From assembly GCA_947502265.1 (NCBI GenBank), contig CANMZB010000004.1, forward strand, positions 1 to 64,000: a stretch of DNA of 64,000 nucleotides, read 5' to 3'. The stretch comes from an uncultured Sulfitobacter sp. (lineage in GTDB: Bacteria; Pseudomonadota; Alphaproteobacteria; Rhodobacterales; Rhodobacteraceae). Positions 10,334 through 18,720 of the stretch are shown piece by piece. Position 1 is the stretch's first letter; every line of letters starts with the position of its first letter. Under the pieces are notes generated by a model that was not told where the DNA came from, made no database searches, and saw only the letters and a list, made by a program, of their open reading frames with translations. The translations under genes were made by a program, and so were the position numbers.

Positions 10334-10975
10334 ATGGCAAAGCTGTTTTTTCACTGGGGAAGTATGGACGCAGGCAAATCTACCTTGCTTCTGCAAACCG
10401 AACATAATTACCGCGTCAAGGGGATGGATTGCCATTTATTAACGGCAAAACTGGATGACCGCGCGGGAGAAGGCTTTATTACTAGCCGTTTGGGGCTTCA
10501 ATCACACGCCAAGACCTTTTCACGCGACGAGGACTTGTTCGAAAAGATCATGATTCCGGCCCATGAAGCGAAAGCGGCATCCGTGCTGTGTGATGAGGCA
10601 CATTTTCTAAGCCACGACCAAGTCATGCAACTTGCGCGCGGTGTGGATGAACTCAATGTTCCGGTCCTGACCTACGGGTTAAGAACCGACTTTCGTATGC
10701 AACCTTTTGAGGGGGCGGCCGCCCTTCTTGCGATTGCTGATGTCATACGCGAGATGCGCTCGATTTGTGAATGTGGAAGAGCGGCAACAGCCGTCCTGCG
10801 TCTTGATGAAGCGGGCTCACCGGTCTTTGCCGGCCCCCAGGTACAAATCGGCGGCACCGAAACATACAAATCTGTATGCCGCCGTCATTGGTTCCAAGCT
10901 TGGCAGAGACAAAAACAGCGTAGATCACCCGCGGTCAACCAGATTGAAAAGCCTATACGCCACCCGAGAGAGTAA
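10334..10975 (+). CDS. tdk: Thymidine kinase
   Basis: Type II (cellular/E. coli-like) thymidine kinase, making dTMP from thymidine and ATP for nucleoside salvage. 213 residues. The P-loop HWGSMDAGKST is at residues 7-17, the Walker B-like VLCDEAHFL near 83-91, and the lid region with the zinc cysteines (SICECGR) near 143-149, with a later VCRRHW in place of the second pair. The last 20 or so residues are basic and look like a family-typical loose tail. ATG follows GGAGAGCTTC. It stands alone and is followed by decayed DNA. Confidence 0.9.
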   Translation: MAKLFFHWGSMDAGKSTLLLQTEHNYRVKGMDCHLLTAKLDDRAGEGFITSRLGLQSHAKTFSRDEDLFEKIMIPAHEAKAASVLCDEAHFLSHDQVMQLARGVDELNVPVLTYGLRTDFRMQPFEGAAALLAIADVIREMRSICECGRAATAVLRLDEAGSPVFAGPQVQIGGTETYKSVCRRHWFQAWQRQKQRRSPAVNQIEKPIRHPRE

Positions 10976-11045
10976 CGCCAAATACCTAAGAGTGACACTT
11001 GTTTGTCAATCACTTTGATGTTCAAGGCGGCCACCCAAGAGATCA

Positions 11046-11371
11046 ATGAAAGCATCGGGTGAAGATATCCGGGAGGGGGCGCAAGCATATACCCCAGCAC
11101 GTGAGGTGGCGCGCAGACCTCACTGGATACCGGGCATACTCATGCCTCTGCGACATCAAGACGTAACCCGACATATATGGCATCATGAAAGCGATAGCTT
11201 GTTCCGCCTGGCCAAATACGATGTGGGTCAATTGATCGGCGGTCCAGGTTACGCATCAAACATGCCAATCCACGATCGTCTCCTGACAGACGAGGAGATC
11301 TCAACTTTATCAAATCAACCTGGCCGCAGGAAATTCGCGACAAGCATGACCAAATAGATGAAAACCAGTGA
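11046..11371 (+). pseudogene. Relic of a c-type cytochrome
   Basis: In one frame the DNA encodes GAQAYTPAR, then PHWIPGILMPLRHQDVTRH, IWHHESDSLFRLAKY, GPGYASNMP and LLTDEEIS; from 11306 the neighbouring frame continues FIKSTWPQEIRDKHDQIDEN and a stop at 11369. This order (GA..Y, P.W, MP.PPHD.TGHTWHH, LF..K, GY.S.MP, LSD.EI, FIKSTWP..I) is that of a mono-haem cytochrome c family often found in metal-resistance islands. The CxxCH haem site expected after GAQAYT is absent: the stretch is about six residues short there. With a lost haem site and a frameshift, the gene is dead. Family identity comes from memory of the motif order. Confidence 0.65.
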
Positions 11372-11806
11372 GCGGAACACACTTTCAACATTGGCAGCCA
11401 TAATGTCCGGCACATAACGACATAACCGGGTACTCTGGAGCCTATCTATAATCGGTACAGGTCAACTGTCAGAGGTAGACAAAAGCGCTACGCCTGTCCT
11501 GTGATTTCTGAAGTAAAGCGGTCACTTTGTTGAATTTTTCCCGCTGGCCTTGCGGGTCACCGCTTCCGGTTGCTTCGTCGACACATTGCTTTGCCTAGTC
11601 CTCCAGCACCATCCGTTGCGCCCCTTAAGAACAGAACGAACTTGCCGCGGTTTGCGCTTGAATATCCACGCAGTAGCGCCCCCCATAGACCATCCGCGTG
11701 CTTCCACGGTTCTGCCCTTCGAGGCGAGCCAGTCGATCAAGCGACTTTTGTTTGCCCCCCTTCAGGTGACTTTCCTAGACAAATCGAGAATGGATGCGCC
11801 ACGCGA
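11372..11806. other. Decayed intergenic DNA, unassigned
   Basis: 435 bases between two gene relics. A 72-residue open frame on the minus strand (11522-11740, starting MIDWLASKGRTVEARGWSMGG) ends in a Lys/Arg-rich stretch. I cannot match it to a family, and it has no convincing ribosome binding site. Probably further decayed accessory DNA. Confidence 0.45.
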
Positions 11807-11911
11807 TACGGTCGCTTCTTCACGCTGAACGCGACTTCGACGATCCCCATGTTCGGGTTGATGTATGTCAATACCTATGCGCCGGACCATATCGTCCTCC
11901 CGCACATACTG
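11807..11911 (+). pseudogene. Relic of a DUF305-type small membrane protein
   Basis: The frame reads YGRFFTLNATSTIPMFGLMY followed by VNTYAPDHIVLPHILS. From memory, DUF305-linked small membrane proteins of metal-resistance islands begin with a very similar ..RFF.MIATST..MFGLMYLNTYA.DHV.. first helix. Nothing of the later helices remains, and the frame runs on into the end of the neighbouring dehydrogenase gene. Together with the cytochrome relic upstream this points to a decayed copper or heavy-metal island. Confidence 0.5.
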
Positions 11912-11932
11912 TCGCCAAACTGTGAACGATGG

Positions 11933-12883
11933 TTAAACAGGGTTGGGCGGCATTTTTCCGTTTAGGAAGGTTTGTAGATTTTCAACAACCATTAGCCCCA
12001 TATCCACACGTACCTCGCGGGTTGACGTCCCTAAATGCGGCAACAGCACCACGTTATCCAGATCACGCAGCGCCTGTGGCACCTGCGGCTCGAACTCATA
12101 CACATCAAGGCCCGCGCCCCCGATCACCCCCGCTTGCAAAGCGTCAACAAGCGCTATTTGCGCCACCACATCACCGCGGGCAATGTTGATCAAATGCGCG
12201 TGCGGCTGCATCAAGGCCAGCACAGAGGCATCAATCAGATGATGTGTTTGCGGACTGCCCGGCACGGCAACGACCATGACATCAACTTTGCCCGCCAATG
12301 CGTTGAGGTCAGAGACATATTCCGCGTCGAAATCCAGAGTTTTGCGGGAGCGGCTAAAGTACGCCACCCGCATGCCAAATCCAAAGTGACAACGTCGCGC
12401 AATCGCCTGTCCGATCCGGCCCATGCCGACGATGCCCACCGTCTTACCGCTCAGATGTAGGCCAAGCAGTTGCGTCGGGTGCCAACCCTCCCACGCGCCG
12501 GACCGGACCAGCCGCTCCCCCTCGCCTGCGCGCCGCGCGCTCATCAGCATCAAGGTCATTGCGATATCCGCCGTGGCATCGGTAACAGCCCCCGGCGTGT
12601 TCGTCACCACGATGCCTGCCGCCTTTGCCGCGTCCACGTCGATATGATTGTACCCCACGCCAAGGTTGGCAAGGATTCCGCAGCGCGGCTCAGGCACATC
12701 GGCGAACACCTCCGCCGAAAAGTGATCGCCAAGCGTCGGCATCACGCCATCGAAATTACGCAGCGCGCGGCGCATTTCTTCGGCGTCAAGCGGCGCGGTT
12801 TCATCGCGGCGCACGACATCAAGCCCCTCCAAAGCCGCATAAACCTCCTCGGGCAGGCCGCGGCCAATAAGAACCTTTTTCAA
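11933..12883 (-). CDS. D-2-hydroxyacid dehydrogenase (glyoxylate/hydroxypyruvate reductase type)
   Basis: 316-residue NAD(P)H-dependent reductase of 2-keto acids. The Rossmann motif VGIVGMGRIGQAIARR is near 150-165. The catalytic Arg is in NIARGDVV, the Glu in the DVYEFEPQV region and the His in VLLPHLGTST near the C-terminus. NLGVGYNHIDVDAA near residue 75 is typical of the glyoxylate/hydroxypyruvate (GRHPR-like) branch rather than of phosphoglycerate dehydrogenase; the exact substrate is inferred. The start overlaps the csaA stop by four bases (ATGA type), so it is probably the last gene of a proC-csaA-dehydrogenase operon. Confidence 0.88.
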   Translation of the reverse strand: MKKVLIGRGLPEEVYAALEGLDVVRRDETAPLDAEEMRRALRNFDGVMPTLGDHFSAEVFADVPEPRCGILANLGVGYNHIDVDAAKAAGIVVTNTPGAVTDATADIAMTLMLMSARRAGEGERLVRSGAWEGWHPTQLLGLHLSGKTVGIVGMGRIGQAIARRCHFGFGMRVAYFSRSRKTLDFDAEYVSDLNALAGKVDVMVVAVPGSPQTHHLIDASVLALMQPHAHLINIARGDVVAQIALVDALQAGVIGGAGLDVYEFEPQVPQALRDLDNVVLLPHLGTSTREVRVDMGLMVVENLQTFLNGKMPPNPV

Positions 12884-13218
12884 TGCATCCGCCCTCCTGA
12901 AGGTGTTTCCTGATCCGGGACGACCAACACGATCTCGCCACTTTCATCCGGCACGCCCAAGACCAGAACCTCGGACATGAACGGCCCGATCTGGCGCGGC
13001 GGGAAGTTCACGACCGCCATCACCTGCCGCCCGATCAAAGTGTCGGGCGTGTAATGCGCGGTGATCTGCGCCGAGGTTTTGCGCACGCCAATCTCGTCGC
13101 CAAAATCAATCCACAGCTTGATCGCGGGCTTGCGCGCCTCTGGGAACGGCTCCGCCTTGATGACGCGGCCCGTGCGCACATCGACCTTCAGAAAGTCGTC
13201 AAATGAAAGATTATTCAC
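12880..13218 (-). CDS. csaA: tRNA-binding protein / CsaA-like chaperone
   Basis: 112-residue OB-fold tRNA-binding protein of the CsaA type, a dimer with chaperone and tRNA-binding activity linked to protein export. LSFDDFLKVDVRTGRVIKAE at the start and GRQVMAVVNFPPRQIGPFMS later are family marks, as is the C-terminal VLGVPDESGEIVLV. I take the GTG at 13218, preceded by GGGAG, giving VNNLSFDDF; upstream residues in the open frame look non-coding. Eight bases overlap the proC stop, so its translation is probably coupled to proC. Confidence 0.88.
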   Translation of the reverse strand: MNNLSFDDFLKVDVRTGRVIKAEPFPEARKPAIKLWIDFGDEIGVRKTSAQITAHYTPDTLIGRQVMAVVNFPPRQIGPFMSEVLVLGVPDESGEIVLVVPDQETPSGGRMH

Positions 13219-14026
13219 GTGACAACTCCCGAGAGCGGTCCGCCGCAGCGGCAACAGTGCGCGCGATCAGCGGTGGCAAGCCTGTTTGTGCGTCCATCAA
13301 AACTTCCAACCCCGCCTGCGTGGTGCCATTCGGGCTGGTGACGTTCACGCGCAACTGTGCGGGATCATCGTCAGATGCCATCGCCAGCGCACCGGCTCCG
13401 GCCACCGTGGCCTTGGCAAGCTGTAGGGCCAGATCGCGTGGCAACCCCTGCGCGGCGCCAGCATCGGCCAGCGCCTCCATCATGTGAAACACATAGGCCG
13501 GGCCGGAGCCGCTGACGCCGGTGACCGCGTCGATCTGCGCCTCCTCGGTAAGGCGCACAACCTCTCCCACAGCCGACAACAACGTTTCGGCCTCGTTCAG
13601 CCCCTCCGCACCTGCGCGGGCGTTACCCACAATCGCTGTGATCCCCTTGGAAATGGCCGCTGGCGTATTGGGCATTGCACGCACAACGGGGGTATCTCTG
13701 CCCAAGGTTTTCTCGAAGAACTGAATCGGCGTGCCTGCGGCCACGCTGACAAAAAGCGTGTCACCATTGCCCATCGCACGCAGCGTGGGAAGGGCATCGG
13801 CCATCATTTGTGGTTTAACCGCGACCAGCACAATCGCCGGATGTGGCGGCAGACCCGTATTCAGATTGATCCGCTGCGCCTGCACCCAATCGGAGGGCGA
13901 AGGATCTTGCACCCAGACAGACGCCGCAGGCAATCCCCGCGCCAGCCACCCTTCCAGCATAGCCGATCCCATCTTGCCGCATCCCAGCAGCACAAGCCCG
14001 TCGCGGGCAATGCGTGTATCTTTCAT
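13211..14026 (-). CDS. proC: Pyrroline-5-carboxylate reductase
   Basis: Last step of proline synthesis, NAD(P)H-dependent. 271 residues, family size. The N-terminal dinucleotide-binding motif is LLGCGKMGSAMLEGW (about 12-26), and the C-terminal dimerisation domain carries VTGVSGSGPAYVFHMMEALADA and the signature LRVNVTSPNGTTQAGL. The ATG at 14026 (MKDTRIARDG) is preferred to one six codons upstream. First gene of a tight cluster with csaA and the hydroxyacid dehydrogenase; the YbjN gene lies 36 bases upstream in the same direction and may belong to the unit. Confidence 0.95.
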   Translation of the reverse strand: MKDTRIARDGLVLLGCGKMGSAMLEGWLARGLPAASVWVQDPSPSDWVQAQRINLNTGLPPHPAIVLVAVKPQMMADALPTLRAMGNGDTLFVSVAAGTPIQFFEKTLGRDTPVVRAMPNTPAAISKGITAIVGNARAGAEGLNEAETLLSAVGEVVRLTEEAQIDAVTGVSGSGPAYVFHMMEALADAGAAQGLPRDLALQLAKATVAGAGALAMASDDDPAQLRVNVTSPNGTTQAGLEVLMDAQTGLPPLIARTVAAAADRSRELSRE

Positions 14027-14062
14027 GGCGCTTCTTCTCCTCACATTTGTCGGAGAACAGAG

Positions 14063-14563
14063 TTACGCGCGCCCGTAAGCCTCTGCAATGGCGACTTGCA
14101 GCGCATCCTTGGGGCTTTTGTCCCCCCAAACGACCAGTTGAACAGCCGGGTAATACCGCTCGGCGCTCATTACGGCGGCACCAATCATCGTATCAATCTG
14201 TTCAGGGCTTGCCACATGGCCGCCCGACAACACCAGACCATAGCGGTACACCATCAACTGTTGCTCCGCCCAATAGGTGAACGCCCCCGCCCAGCACCGG
14301 TCGTTCACATCGTTCAGCAAACCGTAAAGCGCGGGCAACTTCTCTTCGGGCGGCTCCATCTCGAAGGTACAGATGAGGCGCAGCGTCTCGTCATAAGCCG
14401 ACCATGCCAGCGTGACGGAATAAGTGCGCCATTGCCCCTCCACCGTCATCGCGATCTGCTCGTCCGATATCCGGTCAAAATCCCAGTCGTGATGCGCCGC
14501 AAGGGTTTCGACAATGTCGATGGGGTGAATGTCGTCTTCGATATACTGCTCGGACAGGGCCAT
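14063..14563 (-). CDS. YbjN domain-containing protein
   Basis: 166-residue soluble protein of the YbjN family, a type III secretion chaperone-like fold whose cellular role is unclear. It is acidic, with the alpha/beta pattern DFDRISDEQIAMTVEGQW, then RLICTFEMEPPEEKLPALY and WAGAFTYWAEQQLMVYRYGL, which is the conserved core in alphaproteobacterial members. The ATG at 14563 has AAGGTGG in front. It lies 36 bases before proC in the same direction. Function cannot be inferred beyond the family. Confidence 0.82.
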   Translation of the reverse strand: MALSEQYIEDDIHPIDIVETLAAHHDWDFDRISDEQIAMTVEGQWRTYSVTLAWSAYDETLRLICTFEMEPPEEKLPALYGLLNDVNDRCWAGAFTYWAEQQLMVYRYGLVLSGGHVASPEQIDTMIGAAVMSAERYYPAVQLVVWGDKSPKDALQVAIAEAYGRA

Positions 14564-14937
14564 TTTGCCACCTTTGTTGTTATCGCCTTGGCAATGGAGG
14601 CTCAGATACGCCCCCATCACTTGGGTGCCTCCGCTATAAAGCGGGGGATTTCCTGTGCGTCATACAAGATATGGTGGCGGTCCGAACAGGGTCTGGCAAG
14701 CATTTTTCTGGGGATAACCCCAAAGAGTTGGGGATAACACAATATATTGCGGCAAAAGACGCGTCAGCGACTAATGCCGGACCAGCTTTTTTGTGCCCTA
14801 AATACGCATGTCCTGCCGTCGCCCCAAAGGGCCTGCGCCAATGGCGAAGACACACGGCAGGCAGGACGGTGTCAATAAAAAGGAATGGCGCGCAAGCGCC
14901 GCGATCGGATCACGGCGCGGTTGCACGAAACGTCAGA
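14564..14937. other. Gene-free gap with inverted repeats
   Basis: 374 bases between two genes on the minus strand. It holds an inverted pair GTCCTGCC (14810-14817) and GGCAGGAC (14860-14867) and a GGGGATAACCCC-like stretch near 14710. No credible coding was seen. The hairpins may end the ubiK transcript. Confidence 0.5.
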
Positions 14938-15180
14938 TCAGGATTTCGCCTCAAGCGTATCGAGCCGCGCCTTTAGCGCTTCGTTCTCTTCGCGTGCTTT
15001 TTGCGCCATGGCGCGCACGGCATCGAACTCCTCGCGGGTCACAAAGTCGCGATCAGCCAGCCAGCGGTCCATGAGACCTTTCATGGCATTTTCCGCCTCG
15101 TCTTTGGCACCTTGCGCCACGCCCATGGCGTTTGTCATGATCTGGCTGATGTCGTCGAAAATCTTGTTGCGGGTCTGCAT
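14938..15180 (-). CDS. ubiK: Ubiquinone biosynthesis accessory factor UbiK-like
   Basis: 80-residue protein of the UbiK/YqiC (BMFP) family, a small coiled-coil partner of UbiJ that helps the ubiquinone assembly complex and can associate with membranes. [20 protein letters not shown] at the start, [20 protein letters not shown] in the middle and a C-terminal heptad [12 protein letters not shown] are typical. The length fits. The ATG at 15180 replaces a longer open frame that has no family match. It is divergent from lgt, 92 bases away. Confidence 0.85.
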   Translation of the reverse strand: MQTRNKIFDDISQIMTNAMGVAQGAKDEAENAMKGLMDRWLADRDFVTREEFDAVRAMAQKAREENEALKARLDTLEAKS

Positions 15181-15272
15181 ATGTTCTCTCCGGTAGCTGT
15201 ACCCTCTATATGGGGCGCGATGCGCGGTCGTGCAAGGTTGACTTCCCCGCCCAGCCGCGCTCAATCACGTTC

Positions 15273-16166
15273 ATGATCGCTCTTATTCCCTTCCCCGACA
15301 TCTCGCCCGAGATCTTTTCGATCTCGCTCTTCGGTATGACATTCGCGCTGCGCTGGTACGCGCTGGCCTATATTGTCGGTATCCTTTTGGGCTGGAGGCT
15401 TGTCGTTCGCGCCGCCTGCACGCCGCGGCTGTGGCGGGCGCAAACGCCGGTGATGGCCCCCGCCCGGATCGAGGACCTGCTCACATGGATCATCATCGGT
15501 GTGATCCTCGGCGGGCGGCTGGGGTATGTATTTTTCTACCAACCGGCCTTTTACCTTGCCAACCCTGCGCAGATTCTCAAAGTCTGGGAAGGCGGCATGT
15601 CATTCCACGGCGGCGCTTTGGGTGTGATCATCGCCGCGCTCATCTATACGCGGCGCAACAAGATACCCGTAATCAGCGCGGGCGATCTTATCGCACTTGG
15701 CGTCCCGCCCGGATTGCTTCTGGGCCGCCTCGCGAATTTCATCAACGCCGAACTTTGGGGCCGTCCTACCGATTTGCCGTGGGGCGTCGCCTTTCCTACG
15801 CAAGCGGCACAATATTGCCCGGATGTCATCGGCATTTGTGCGCGCCACCCTTCCCAACTCTACGAAGCGCTCCTTGAAGGGCTTTTGTTGGGCGGGGTGC
15901 TGATCTGGCTCGCATGGCGCAAGGGGGCGTTCAAAATGCCCGGCCTGATGATGGGGGTATTTCTGGCAGGCTACGGCTTTGCCCGTTTTGCGGTAGAATT
16001 CGTGCGCCAACCGGATGCACAGTTCGTCACCGACGCGAATCCGCTGGGCTTTGCATGGCAGCTGGGCAGCGCGGGGCTGACGATGGGGCAAATTCTTTGC
16101 CTGCCGATGATTGCTGTCGGGCTGTTCCTGGTCCTGCGTGCGCGCCGCGTGGCGCAAAGCACGTGA
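15273..16166 (+). CDS. lgt: Prolipoprotein diacylglyceryl transferase
   Basis: Inner-membrane enzyme that transfers diacylglycerol from phosphatidylglycerol to the lipobox cysteine of prolipoproteins, the first step of lipoprotein maturation. 297 residues with about seven hydrophobic segments. The Lgt signature is present: [11 protein letters not shown] near residue 109, then [20 protein letters not shown] with the conserved Arg and Asn, and [13 protein letters not shown]. The ATG at 15273 gives the normal N-terminus ahead of [11 protein letters not shown]. Its TGA overlaps the GTG of the next gene, so the three genes from here form one operon. Confidence 0.95.
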   Translation: MIALIPFPDISPEIFSISLFGMTFALRWYALAYIVGILLGWRLVVRAACTPRLWRAQTPVMAPARIEDLLTWIIIGVILGGRLGYVFFYQPAFYLANPAQILKVWEGGMSFHGGALGVIIAALIYTRRNKIPVISAGDLIALGVPPGLLLGRLANFINAELWGRPTDLPWGVAFPTQAAQYCPDVIGICARHPSQLYEALLEGLLLGGVLIWLAWRKGAFKMPGLMMGVFLAGYGFARFAVEFVRQPDAQFVTDANPLGFAWQLGSAGLTMGQILCLPMIAVGLFLVLRARRVAQST

Positions 16167-17227
16167 AGAGCCTGAGCGACATCCTGATCACGCAAATCCG
16201 CAACGAAGGGCCGATGCGGATGAGCGAATATATGGCCGCCTGCCTGCTGCATCCGACCCATGGCTATTACACCACCCGCCCGCCTTTTGGCACCAAAGGC
16301 GATTTCGTGACCGCCCCCGAGATCAGCCAGATGTTTGGCGAAATGATTGGCCTGTCGCTTGCCCAAGCATGGCTGGATCAAGGCGCGCCCGCTCCGTTTA
16401 CGCTGGCAGAGCTTGGCCCCGGTCGCGGCACCTTGATGGCGGATATCCTGCGCGCAACGGCGCGGGTGCCGGGGTTTCACGCCGCCGCACAGATCACGCT
16501 TTACGAGGCGTCCGGGGCGCTTCGAACTGAACAGGCAAGCACCCTCGCAGGGCAAGACCCGCAGTGGATCGAGCGGATCGAAGATTTGCCCGAACAGCCG
16601 GTGTTTTTGATCGCCAACGAATTTTTCGACGCGCTGCCGATCCGTCAATTCGTCCGCGACGGCGATGGCTGGCGAGAACGGCAGGTGGGGCTGGAGAATG
16701 GCGCCTTGGCCTTCGGGCTTGGTCCCGCCCAGCCGCAACCGGCCCTTGCGCATCGCCTTGAGGACACCCGCGACGGAGATATGATCGAAGACAGCGCGGG
16801 GCTCGCGCCGGTCCTGTCTGTTGTGGCGGACCGGATCACCACGCACGGCGGTGCGGCGCTTGTTGTGGATTATGGCGACTGGCGCTCGCTTGGCGATACG
16901 TTGCAGGCGGTACGCGATCACCGCGCAACCGATCCGTTGGACACCCCCGGTGCCGCCGATCTGACCACCCACGTCGATTTCGAGGCGCTGATTACCGCCT
17001 GCGCCCCCTGCACACACAGCCGCGTCACCCCCCAAGGTGTTTTCCTCGAACGACTGGGAATTACGGCACGCGCGCAAACGCTTGCCGCCAAATTGCGCGG
17101 CGAAGCACTGGAAAGTCATATTGCAGCACATCGACGGTTGACGCACCCGCAGGAAATGGGAAACCTGTTCAAGGTGGTCGGACTGGTTCCGGCAGACACC
17201 GCGATGTTGCCCGGATTGGAAACATGA
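16163..17227 (+). CDS. SAM-dependent methyltransferase, COG1565 (NDUFAF7-like)
   Basis: 354-residue methyltransferase of the COG1565/MidA group. The human member NDUFAF7 methylates an arginine of respiratory complex I; whether the bacterial one does is inference. Visible: [19 protein letters not shown] and [14 protein letters not shown] near the start, the SAM site [17 protein letters not shown] (about 90-106), and [16 protein letters not shown] and LVVDYGDW further on, all family marks. The start is a GTG that overlaps the lgt stop by four bases. Its own stop overlaps the ATG of pgeF in the same way. Confidence 0.9.
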   Translation: MKSLSDILITQIRNEGPMRMSEYMAACLLHPTHGYYTTRPPFGTKGDFVTAPEISQMFGEMIGLSLAQAWLDQGAPAPFTLAELGPGRGTLMADILRATARVPGFHAAAQITLYEASGALRTEQASTLAGQDPQWIERIEDLPEQPVFLIANEFFDALPIRQFVRDGDGWRERQVGLENGALAFGLGPAQPQPALAHRLEDTRDGDMIEDSAGLAPVLSVVADRITTHGGAALVVDYGDWRSLGDTLQAVRDHRATDPLDTPGAADLTTHVDFEALITACAPCTHSRVTPQGVFLERLGITARAQTLAAKLRGEALESHIAAHRRLTHPQEMGNLFKVVGLVPADTAMLPGLET

Positions 17228-17979
17228 CGCTTGAAATTCTCACCAGTGATGCGCTGGCCCACACAAAGCACGGTTTTTTCACCCGCCGCGGCGGTGCGTC
17301 TTCGGGGGTGTTTGCGGGACTGAACTGTGGCCACGGCTCGACCGACCAGTCCGAGATCGTCGCGATCAACCGCGCCCGCGTGGCGAGCGCGATGGGTGTC
17401 ACGCCGGAACGGCTGCTCGGCGTACATCAGGTACATTCGGCGACGGCGCTGCCGGTGGAGGGGCCGTTCACAAATAAACCGCGCGCTGATGCGCTGGTCA
17501 CCAAAACGCCCGGACTTGCGCTCTCGGTGCTGAGCGCCGATTGCCAGCCGGTGCTGTTTTCCGACAGCGAAGCAGGCGTGATAGGTGCCGCCCACGCGGG
17601 ATGGCGCGGCACGCTCGATGGCATTTTGCAGGCGACGGTCGACGCGATGGTAGCCCTTGGGGCGACCCGCGAAAAAATCACGGCCGTGATCGGTCCCTCC
17701 ATCAGCCAGCGCGCTTACGAGGTTGGCCCGGAGTTTATGGACAGCTTCATGGATGAAGGCCCCGAATATGCGCGCTATTTTATCAACGGTACAGGCGACA
17801 GGATGCTGTTCGATTTGCCCGGTTTCGGGCTGAACCGGTTGCGCGCAGCGGGTGTGGGCCATGCAGAGTGGACGCGACACTGCACCTTCTCCGATCCGCA
17901 GCGATTCTATTCCTACCGGCGCGCGACGCATGCCAAGGAAGCGGACTATGGCAGGCTGATCGCCGCCATCACCCTTTAA
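17224..17979 (+). CDS. pgeF: Peptidoglycan editing factor PgeF (YfiH/LACC1-type purine nucleoside enzyme)
   Basis: 251 residues of the multicopper-oxidase-like DUF152 family. Known members act on purine nucleosides (phosphorolysis, deamination) and in E. coli prevent misincorporation of amino acids into peptidoglycan precursors. HGFFTRRGGASSGVFAGLNC is at the start; VHQVHSATA, LSADCQPVLF and AAHAGWRGTLDGILQ carry the zinc-binding Cys and His residues; GPSISQRAYEVG and FYSYRR close the fold. Translation is coupled to the methyltransferase by an ATGA overlap. It ends the lgt operon, with a hairpin just after. Confidence 0.92.
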   Translation: MTLEILTSDALAHTKHGFFTRRGGASSGVFAGLNCGHGSTDQSEIVAINRARVASAMGVTPERLLGVHQVHSATALPVEGPFTNKPRADALVTKTPGLALSVLSADCQPVLFSDSEAGVIGAAHAGWRGTLDGILQATVDAMVALGATREKITAVIGPSISQRAYEVGPEFMDSFMDEGPEYARYFINGTGDRMLFDLPGFGLNRLRAAGVGHAEWTRHCTFSDPQRFYSYRRATHAKEADYGRLIAAITL

Positions 17980-17981
17980 AT

Positions 17982-18011
17982 TCGGGCGCAGTCAGGGCAA
18001 CCTGCGCCCGA
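17982..18011 (+). terminator. Hairpin at the end of the lgt operon
   Basis: TCGGGCGCAG and CTGCGCCCGA form a perfect ten-pair stem with a ten-base loop, three bases after the pgeF stop. No T-run follows, so termination strength is uncertain. Confidence 0.6.
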
Positions 18012-18269
18012 TAGCTGCCCCATTTCATTGATGCCAAATGCGAAACAAACTGTTGAGCGCAGCGTCACAACAGATAAAATTCAAGAATTATCACTACTTC
18101 ACAATGTCTTCTCAGAATATGGTCTGCGCGCCACATTACCGCGCGACGCCGCCCTGCGGTTTTTCAAGTTTTCCCTCAGATGCCGCAAACCGGCCCGATT
18201 TCTCCGTCATATTCAGTCTCAAGCAAGGGCGAATACCCGCATAGAAGAATTGAGACAGGAGAAACGACC

Positions 18270-18416
18270 ATGAAAACCAATGCACGCTTCATCAAATCCA
18301 TCACAAAAGCCGCAGCAGAAAATGACACCGTGATGCCATGGGCCCGTGGCACACGTCGCGCCGCTTTCGTCGCCAAACGCAACGCAGCCCAAGCGCCCCT
18401 GCGCAAGACCGCCTGA
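18270..18416 (+). CDS. Small basic protein, 48 residues
   Basis: A short gene with good signals: AGGAG seven bases before the ATG, and a strong rho-independent terminator 38 bases after the stop. The product starts MKTNARFIKSITKAA and has MPWARGTRRAAFVAKRNAA; it is basic, with no membrane segment. I recall similar roughly 50-residue proteins with the MPW.RGTRRAAF pattern in other Rhodobacterales but no known function. It could bind nucleic acid or a membrane surface, which is only a guess from its charge. Confidence 0.72.
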   Translation: MKTNARFIKSITKAAAENDTVMPWARGTRRAAFVAKRNAAQAPLRKTA

Positions 18417-18454
18417 AGCCCCGCACGGCGCCCACTTGCGCGCGCGTTTTCTGT

Positions 18455-18493
18455 AAAACCCCTCCGCATGATTGATTCGTGCGGAGGGGTTTT
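18455..18493 (+). terminator. Strong rho-independent terminator
   Basis: AAAACCCCTCCGCA and TGCGGAGGGGTTTT form a perfect 14-pair stem with an 11-base loop, ending in TTTT. Symmetrical A and T flanks would let it work in both directions. It closes the 48-residue gene. Confidence 0.9.
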
Positions 18494-18720
18494 GCGTTTC
18501 AGACCGTGAATGTGGCACGAGCAGTCTTTAAAATCGAAACAAATCCTCTAAAATCAGCGGTATTGATGCCTGAACGCACCCAAGTGTCGCGGAAACTTTG
18601 ACAATGCGCTCCATTCATGGCGAATTGGATCTTACGAAAGACATGAAATGACCAACCCGTTATTTCCGTCGTTGTCGGTGGGGGCCGACGCGGATGTGAC
18701 CAACCCTTTGAGGTGTTCGC

